A stretch of 64,000 bases of DNA, taken from positions 36,470,150-36,534,149 of the forward strand of contig NC_041019.1 of the NCBI RefSeq assembly GCF_004193775.1, read 5' to 3'. Source of the DNA: Glycine soja (lineage: Eukaryota > Streptophyta > Magnoliopsida > Fabales > Fabaceae). Both the position numbers and the translations under genes were made by a program. The stretch's first letter is position 1; every line of letters begins with the position of its first letter. Of this stretch, positions 56,084-64,000 are shown one piece after another. Below the pieces are notes generated by a model. It ran no database searches and was not told the origin of the DNA. It was given only the letters and a program-made list of their open reading frames with translations.

Positions 56084-57594
56084 CAACGAGATGACATGAG
56101 TTTAAATATAATTATCAGTGCTGCTCTCAGTTCTCTTTGCAGAATATTCTTTTCATCTATTTAGAACAGAGAATCAGTGATCAGTCCCAATAGTAATATA
56201 AGGTTAATGTAAGTTGAGACTGCTTTAGGTACAAAGGGAAAATGTGAGGTCAGAGACAATAGAATAGGAGTTCATAAAAAGCCAACACGTACAGCTAAAT
56301 TTCACTAAACGGAAAGTGTAGTGTCCAAAATGAATGGGTTAGACTAATTTAAACTTAAATCTTCATATCACTTTTGAAGGTAATCTTAGAGCTTAAGAAG
56401 TTAGAGTTGAATATCCATTACGTAACTAGGATTGCCAATTGCAACTAAATTTCACCGAGGTAATAACATTGTAAGTTCCTAAGAGCAAAATTATAATCTA
56501 AGAATGTTTGGTTAGGTTGTCAAGTGGTTGACAAGTCTCATTTAGGTGGTCTTTTTAGCCATGGTTAACAAGAAAATCGAGTGTTAGGTACAAAAATTGG
56601 AAAGCTCCACTACACATAATAATTTATTGGAATATTTGTTTCTGCACTAATGGTTAGTTTGCTTATTTTTACCATGTGGCTCTGTCCATTTATGAACTTT
56701 GAGACTTTATATCTTATGATATATTTTGTCTATTTGATGCGATGAACTATCAGGTGCAAGGGTCAACAGTCCTTGCAGGCACAGAGTAAAAGATCCATTT
56801 TCAAATAGAGTACCGTGTGATGCATCAATGGAGTAATGTGTTTATGTGCTTGTGACGGTAAGGCTTACATGCGAGGCCATGTAAATACCTTTAATGATAA
56901 CTATGAGAAGAGTGTGACTGGTAGTAGAGTTTATTATGGTGTTCATTAGCTAGGATTTTCTCTGTTTTCTTGTATAGTTGTGCTTTCTAATGTAATAAAA
57001 GATATGCTTCTGGCATAAGATTCTCTAATATTGATTCTATGCAAAGTGTGTCTGTATATCATGATTGGTAAACTTCCAGGTAGTAATAATTTAAGGAAAA
57101 ATAGTACTTGGGCACTCATGTTATAGCAAGGCAAGGTTGAGGAGGGCAGATTCCAATGCCAAGGTGCATCCCTAGTTACCAAACAGATCGTAGCCTTTCT
57201 AGTTAGGCTCTCAAATTGGCACCCTAGAATTGTCTTCTTATTAGTGGTGTTCATGTTAAACATATTTACCTATAGTTGAAGATGATAGGTACATATTAAA
57301 GACATTTACCTACAGTTAGGAGATGTAAGTAAAAGTTAATGACTTTTACCTACACACTATACATAGTAGTTAAAACCTATAGTGATAGACACTTAGTCGT
57401 CATTATACGTCTCCTCAAAGTTGACGGAAGAAACGTCCGTAGGACAAAGTCTATTATACATTTACCTACAGATTTTTTTATTTATAGTGACAATTTTTGT
57501 CCATAGGTATAGGTCATTTTTCTTGTAGTAAGGCAAAATAACAAATAACAAATGTGAAACCAAGACAATAATGTACCCAAGGTATTAAAAATTA

Positions 57595-58978
57595 CAAGAT
57601 CATGTCATATTTTCTTTTTAGGCTGAACATTCATGTAATTTTGCTAGTATAAGAAATAAGTAAAATATATTAACAAATGCTAAAGATTTGGTTTATAAGA
57701 ATAATTTGTTCAATAGTATATTGATTCTCTATTCAAGATCCATTAACCCCTCAATAAATTGCCTTGATTCATTTTTCCCATTTCCATCTCCATAGTCTTC
57801 CTCCGAAGCCTCCATCTCTTGGGTCAACAGTGTCTTGAGAAGGATTTCCAAATTGAACAGTTTTCAAAGGAGAAAATTCATGTGCAACATCAGCATCATT
57901 ACCATTTGTATTTGCTTTTGATACATGAGGTCCATGATGATAGAGTAGCTTTAGACTGCTTTTTTGCCAAGTAATATTGTTTGCAATTTTTTTAAGTAAT
58001 TTTGGGTATGCATTAATTTTTCAATGCAATAGCTTTGGTGTCAGAAAATGCAATCACACAATCTGAAACTTCTTGATGCATTCCAAATTGCATAGCCACT
58101 CTCTATGTGGTAGGTACTTTTTTATAATACATTGTTGCAAACAAGCATCGAAATACTCATGCATATAACAACCAAAACTATTTTCATTTATCCAAATTAC
58201 TCTCACATGGTAACCAAGTTTCCTTTTTTGGATTAAAAGACCTAAACTTACCAACAAATTGAACATGATTAAGGGTGCCAAGGAAAATTGCCCCTAGTAG
58301 AGTCCTGGGAAAATCTCACACCGTCAATTTTCAATTGATTAAGCTTGTTCCACCTAAATAGCATAGGTTCTTCATTGGTAATCAGCCTAGGCTATGGTTG
58401 CTAAGACACCCAAGTTTGGACCAAGTAGTAAAAGGGTGACCAAAGAGTTAACTACAATTCCAATTCTTCATTACCAGTCAACTAAACTATTGTTTTCTTC
58501 GATAGACCAAAATCATTTTATATGTTGGATAAAACTGTTGGTCACAAGTTGATTCTCTCCAGCAAGATGAACTACAATAAGGAAAACAAACATTCTCACC
58601 AAGCCACTAGGAGAGAAGCCAATCATTGCCAAGCAAGTTGCAAGGGATGTTTCATGCTCAATTTCACTCCCACTATTGACAAAAATCCATCCATGCTAAT
58701 GTTTATATAAACCCCACTCTTTTTACTCCTTGGAGATTGTTGTTGTCCCCACTCTTTTTACTCCTTGGAGATTGTTGTTGTCCTATTCTATGTATCAATT
58801 TCTTCTCCACCTTCATCATTTCCTAGCTTTGGAATGGGGTAAAGACATGATCACCAGCAGTTGCAAAACCCTCAACACCATCACATCCTCCAAGGTGACA
58901 TTTTTCTCACCCTAGGAACACAAAAAGGTATTTTTCTAAGGACACAACTTCTCAACAACCCAAAACACATGTTTTCAA
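57595..58978 (+). repeat. foldback left arm, copy C
   Basis: Single-pass left arm, with a short deletion at 57715 (GTGACC...TCCAGT missing). The loop is at about 58979-59002. No recognisable coding sequence. Confidence 0.75.
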
Positions 58979-59002
58979 CCCAAGTGCTTCATAGTAAAAA
59001 AT

Positions 59003-59871
59003 GAAAACATGTGTTTTGGGGTTGTTGAGAAGTGGTGTCCTGAGACAAATACCTTTTTGTTACCCTAAGGTGAGAAAAAAAACACCTTGGAGGATGTGAT
59101 GGTGTCGGAGAATTGTCCAATAGTTCATGATCCCGTCTTCACCTCATTTCAAAGTTAGGAAATGATAAAAGTGGAGAAGAAATTGATTCATACAATATGA
59201 AAACAAACTACAAGGAATAAAAAGGATGGGGTTTATACATTAGCAAGGGTGGATATTCGTCGATAGTGGGAATGAAATGGAGCATGAAACATTCCTTGCA
59301 ACTTGGTTGGCAAAGATTGATTTCTCTCCCAATGGCTTGGTGAGCAAGTTTGTTTTCCTTGATGTAGATAATCGGCTTTGTGACCAATATTTTAAGCCAA
59401 CATATAAAATGATTTAGGTCTATTGAAGAAAACAATAGTTAGTTTTGCTGATGATAAGAGGTAACTCTTTGGTCACCCTTTCACTACTTGGTTCATATTT
59501 GGTTATGGGAGAGATTCTCAAATTTGCAACCACAGCCTAGGTTGATCAACCATGAAAAACCTATGCTATGTAGGTGGCACCGGCTAAATCCCTAGAAAAT
59601 TGAGTGTAGGAGATTTGCCCTGGACTCAGCTAGGGACTACTTTCCTTAGCACGCTTATGTTCAATATGTTGGATAAATAAAAATAGTTTTTTTTTTTTTG
59701 CTATATGCATGAGAGTTTCAATGCTAGTTGTCACACAAATGTATTACACAAAAGTACCTATCACATAAAGAGTGGCTATGCAATTTAGAATGCATCAAGA
59801 AGTTTTAGATTGTGTGGCTACATTCTTTGAAACCAAAGGCATTGCATGGAAAAATTACTACATACCCATAC
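59003..59871 (-). repeat. foldback right arm, truncated, copy C
   Basis: Right arm up to ATACCCATA at 59871, where it joins CCTAACAATATATGTAG of the spacer (16495-equivalent). The outer 480 bases of the arm and 1.5 kb of spacer are deleted. Confidence 0.75.
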
Positions 59872-60015
59872 CTAACAATATATGTAGATATTGGATGGAA
59901 TATAGTGTACAAAGAATCTGGTGACTCCTATTATTTTTTTTGTTTTGTAGTATTTTTCTTCATTTAGATTGGTTTTATTAATAGATCATCTCATACCTTT
60001 TAATGATATACATCC

Positions 60016-60100
60016 CTTAAACTTTGGTGAAGACTCACATCTCATGACCCTTAGTCAAGAGTCACTTCTCATGGCTTTCGATGAAAAGTCACTTCTCATG
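60016..60100 (+). repeat. 28-bp minisatellite units, copy C
   Basis: Three units of the GGTGAAGACTCACATCTCATG family. The forward frame 59969-60166 across it gives EDSHLMTLSQESLLMAF; this is repeat-derived and not considered a gene. Confidence 0.65.
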
Positions 60101-60223
60101 CCTCTTTATGATGAGTTGCATCTATTCATACATACACTTTATATGTATAGACACATATTTTCATGAAAGGATACAACCTTTCATTAATTTTTGACATCTT
60201 TCATAGATTATACACTTTATATG

Positions 60224-60488
60224 AATAGTCCCCTTTTTTTTGGACTCAAATTAAGAAAATCTAACTAATTTCACCCCTATTTATTGATGTCATTCCTAAA
60301 ATAATCTTCATTTAATTGCAATTCAATTTTTATGGAGTCATTTTTATTCAAGGTATTAGGTTTGAATGGAGGACATTTTAAGAATAACCTTACTTTCTAC
60401 TTGAGATTAGTAAAATTAAATGATTTCAACTAACTTTCTTAATCTATGGGAAGTAATTATTTTTGCTTATATATGAGACCAGAGAGAG
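60224..60488 (+). mobile_element. Stowaway-type MITE, left end lost, copy C
   Basis: Matches 16875-17137 and ends CCAGAGAGAG|TA. The left inverted repeat was deleted, leaving ATAGTCCCCTTTT. Confidence 0.75.
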
Positions 60489-60504
60489 TATAAATCTTTG
60501 ACGT

Positions 60505-60543
60505 GTATATATATATATATATATATACATACATACATACATA
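60505..60543. repeat. TA/CATA microsatellite
   Basis: (TA)n followed by (CATA)n; counterpart of 17155-17194. Confidence 0.9.
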
Positions 60544-61912
60544 TTAATCTATGAATGTTTAACACTGTAGATTTGTCAACAAAGACGTACTTTACTAGTT
60601 AATAGACTTAATTGTACATTTGATGTCTTTACTTTATCGGTTTTCTTAGGAATGTTCATAAACTGATTTTATCAAATAACTTTATGAATAAATCAAACAA
60701 AAAACTGAAAATCAAATAAACCAAAAGTCGAAAAAATTAAAATTTACTAAACCCATTTGTTTTGGATAAAATCAGATTTTGGGTTTCATTTTAAAATTCA
60801 ATCTAATCCAACCCAAACCAAATTTATACATAAATATATTTATCTGATTAAAAATTTATATTAAAACTCAAGTTTACATTTTTTTTCTTCTATAGAGTAT
60901 TTATAAAACTATTGCATAACTTATACTTATCATATAACAAAATTTTATAAACTTTACCAGTATAAAAAGTCATGTATGTCTAGTTTTGGATAAGGTATGA
61001 CTCAAAATCCAAAGTAAATCATATAGAGAGAAATATTCAGTTTACCAAAGGATGTTCATACAAGACAAAAAACAAAAATCATTACACACTCTCGTATTTC
61101 CATTAGTTTTCTCGGCAAATCAATGATTTAAATTATAAGTGACCCCAACTTTTAAAGCTTATGAAGCCTATTTTGCAATGTTATCCCCCAAATTTCAGTA
61201 GCATCTCTACTACAATACCAGTTATGAAAATAATGCACGAATTCTAAAATGCAACACTAAGCAGAAGGGTCAATTTCTAAGTTCATATAGCAATTCAATT
61301 CTAATCGAAATATAACGTATTTTATATATATTCATATTCCCCAAGAGTATACTTTTCAAATATAATTTTATTTTCATCAAACGGTATGTGTGCACAAACT
61401 TTCAACACCAAATAATATAAAAATGACTCTAAGAGCCCATACTCATGGAGGATAACCTCCCAAACCAAAATTGATATTAAAGAAAATAGAAACCCTCAAT
61501 ACCTTCAGAGATTTGAAGTCTTCCAGAGTTTAAGAAAATGCAGAACAAAATGGATTGATGAAAAACCCTTGTCTGCTAGAGCTCCCTCCTTGAATTTGAT
61601 GTCCAAGGGACAAGATTTGAGTTGTAAAGGTGAGAACTTGATGTAGGATGACCATGAAGTTAGAGAGAGAATACAAGGCAAGAGATAAAAGCTCTCTTAT
61701 CTCTCCTAAAACTCTAAAAGTGGCTGCGCATGAATGAGGACCAAGGGAGAGTGTTTACATTTCTTGTATTGTAACCCTACATCGTGGAGTTTTGGGCCGG
61801 GTCCCATTGGCCCATTAGGTTTTTGGGTCCAAATTTGTTTCATTAGGATTAATTAAAGTTTCATTATTCATCTTGCAAGAGACTTTAATCTTCTATCTTT
61901 CATTATATTCTA

Positions 61913-62665
61913 CTCCTCCCTATTTCATTATAATAGTCATGTAAGAGAAAAAAAATTCAAAATAATTGTCATTTTAGCTTTTTAATGTAATATTAATCAA
62001 CTTTTTTTACTTATATTCTTAAAATATTAATGGTAGAAAAAAAATCAATAAATGAATTAATGATGACGTCTAGTTTCCTGATATATTAAAAAAATTATTC
62101 TAGATTCCTATCGTTAGTTAAGTGATAACATATCTATTAGAAATTTTAAAATATAATTTCATGGGATTTGTGAAATCACCATTCTTTATTTAAAACCTAA
62201 ATTACAATTTCTAATAGTTAAAACTCACCTAAATCCATTAAAGATGAGTTTTTTGAATCCTAGAACCTTGCCATGTCTCACCTCAATGCTTTTAGAAAAA
62301 AGATCAAATATATTAATAATTGGATGGGCAATAGACAGAAGAAGTGTCATAGCACCAAGCCTTAGTGAGTTCATACAAATGCAAAAGTAAAATAAATCCA
62401 CAAAGTTACTCACCCATGGTACACCTTCATGAATCCGCCTCCCTTCCTAATATCCTGTATGCACCACCGAAGACATAGACCCACCTCTATGCTTAACACA
62501 ATGTTGACCTCTCGTTCCCACTATCCTCGAAATCAGAAGTACAAATTTAATCTTTTTAGGCTAAATTAACGTTAATTGTTTTTCCATGTAGACACACTAA
62601 CCATCTTTCATCACAAGGATCTTGAAAATAAAATACCTGTTTAGCTTATTTTTAGACGGAGGGAG
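61913..62665. mobile_element. possible Stowaway-like element, copy C
   Basis: Ends (TA)CTCCTCCCTATTTC and TAGACGGAGGGAG(TA). Minus-strand frame 62413-62225 matches that at 19506-19318. Same doubts as for the first copy. Confidence 0.35.
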
Positions 62666-64000
62666 TAATCCATTATTAGTTAGCTTTAATTAAGACAATT
62701 AAGGTTAATTAAATTCTAGTTAACTAATTAATAATTAGAAACATTAATTATATTAGGTCTTTGTCTATTTAAATTATTTATATTAGGCCTACACTAATTA
62801 ATTAGTTAATTTGGTGTTCAAAACTCTAATTTCTAAGGTTTTGACTAAACTTGTTTCTTTTTACAAAATTGTCATAAATTGGTCAACTTACAACTCCTTA
62901 CTTTGACTTTGGTTGACTGTTTTTAACATTTTGTGGGCTAAGCCTAAATCAAATCACTCTTAAAACCGTTACTTCAATTTCTAATTTATGAAACCTACTA
63001 CCAAATCGACTCATCATCCAAAATTAAATAGTACATAGTATAGGAAGATCTTTTATCTATACCAAATAAAAAATTAGTTCTGATGGAATTCAAAATTTCT
63101 TTTCCTTCAATTTTTTATCTTTGAAACCATTACTTAAAACTAAAAAAGATAACATTGATTTGGCCAACTTTTTTTACCCTTCACATGCGCACACACACAA
63201 AAAAAATATTGTCCCTTTTATTGAATTTGTACCTATATAGCTAGCTCAATCCTGTAGCTTCCTCCTTGAGAAGGTAGGTTGGATTCATGTTACTTTTTTA
63301 TGAAACCCAACCCTAAACAACTTGGTCACAAACAAATTGATTTAGATTTAGTGAATTGGTTCTGAACATCTAAATTTCTTTTAAACTTTTTAAAACTGAA
63401 GTTTTAAATAAGGACAAAATACAAATTATGAAAAATCACCTTGAAGCTAGTCATTTAGCTGGCGCATCATGAAAGTGTTATGGTGATATTGCTTAACAAT
63501 TAAGTACTTAATCTCAATAAGTCAACAATGACATTCAAAGAAATCGAAATACGTTATGGAGGGGATGTCCTATAGTCAATGTGTGGAGGGCAATAGAAAG
63601 AATTGGAAACCTTAATCTGATGCTAAGTGTAGAGAGTGAGAGAGAGAATGGGAACTTAGTAACTCATGAAAGACTTTGAAGTCTGAACAAGTTAGTGAAT
63701 GTGTTATCACTAATATTTGAACTTTTAAATATAAAAAATATGTAAACATATAAACAACAATAGTAATTTTAAAGACACGTCACATCAATGGGTCTATGGG
63801 TTTGGTTCATGGGTTTAAAAATTAACACCCGTGAGCCAACCCATACTTGAATGAGTTTGAACAAGTTGGAGTTGACCTCTAGGCAAGTTGGAGACATCAT
63901 TTCTTCTTGTCCCCAATTTGTTGGAAAAATATTCTGAATTTTACAACTTACCACATATCCATAGAAAGATAAATCATAAAATCTTGATACATATAAAGCA

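Larger units (their letters stand above)
50871..57530 (+). mobile_element. CACTA-1, copy C, lacking its 5' end, with a solo LTR inside
   Basis: Colinear with copy B from about 36212 to 41316 but without the CACTA end and first subterminal block. The right end TTTTTCTTGTAGTA and AGG (57531-57533) are kept. It contains CAT, SCPL, unassigned and RPC9 fragments. With one end gone it should be immobile. Confidence 0.82.
59872..64000. repeat. spacer block, copy C, runs off the window
   Basis: Matches 16495-21055. It holds a truncated MITE, a TA/CATA microsatellite and the possible Stowaway-like element. About 650 bases between the microsatellite and 60541 (17215-17565 equivalent) are missing. Sequence from 62666 to the window end shows no gene. 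Confidence 0.7.

Noticed and set aside
1..64000. tRNA, rRNA or other structured RNA genes
   Set aside because: Looked for by eye on both strands; no cloverleaf with a GGTTCRANNCC box or rRNA core was noticed. A tRNAscan or Infernal run would be needed to exclude them.

Overview
This is a gene-poor, AT-rich stretch of plant nuclear DNA. GT-AG introns, plant gene families, CACTA and Stowaway transposons, solo LTRs and legume-type repeats all point to a legume, most likely Glycine (soybean) or a close relative, in methylated, probably pericentromeric, chromatin. The species is inferred from remembered family sequences. I see no intact host gene; every recognisable coding stretch is a fragment, usually with frameshifts or stops.

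The window is a broken tandem array. One unit is: (i) a 5.4-kb CACTA-type transposon (here CACTA-1) carrying pieces of a cationic amino acid transporter, a serine carboxypeptidase-like protein, the RNA polymerase III subunit RPC9 and an unassigned gene; (ii) a large inverted repeat (foldback) of about 2.3-4.9 kb; (iii) a 4-6.7 kb block with no recognised gene, holding MITEs, microsatellites and minisatellites. Layout: 1-2165 3' part of a first CACTA-1; 2169-5577 start of a foldback arm split by a 3.0-kb solo LTR; 5578-7409 3' part of a second transposon, CACTA-2, with an AAA-ATPase fragment; 7410-10048 3' half of CACTA-1; 10112-15011 foldback with a 511-bp tandem triplication; 15012-21693 spacer block; 21694-23718 5' half of CACTA-1; 23719-28557 5' part of CACTA-2 with EDR4-like, class 3 lipase, coiled-coil and AAA-ATPase fragments; 28558-30045 one foldback arm; 30046-35919 single-copy island with the end and Ulp1-protease gene of a third CACTA element and an OEP64/Toc64 fragment; 35920-41316 the one complete CACTA-1; 41380-43879 foldback; 43880-49960 spacer; 49961-50870 island with a Ty3/gypsy gag fragment; 50871-57530 CACTA-1 lacking its 5' end and carrying a 1.57-kb solo LTR; 57595-59871 foldback; 59872-64000 spacer.

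The most notable structure is a Pack-CACTA nested in another Pack-CACTA. CACTA-2 inserted in the second RPC9 exon inside CACTA-1, and later rearrangement left the two halves of that insertion 16 kb apart in swapped order. Together the two elements have collected pieces of at least seven host genes. The foldbacks could make long hairpin RNA if transcribed, which cannot be judged from sequence alone.
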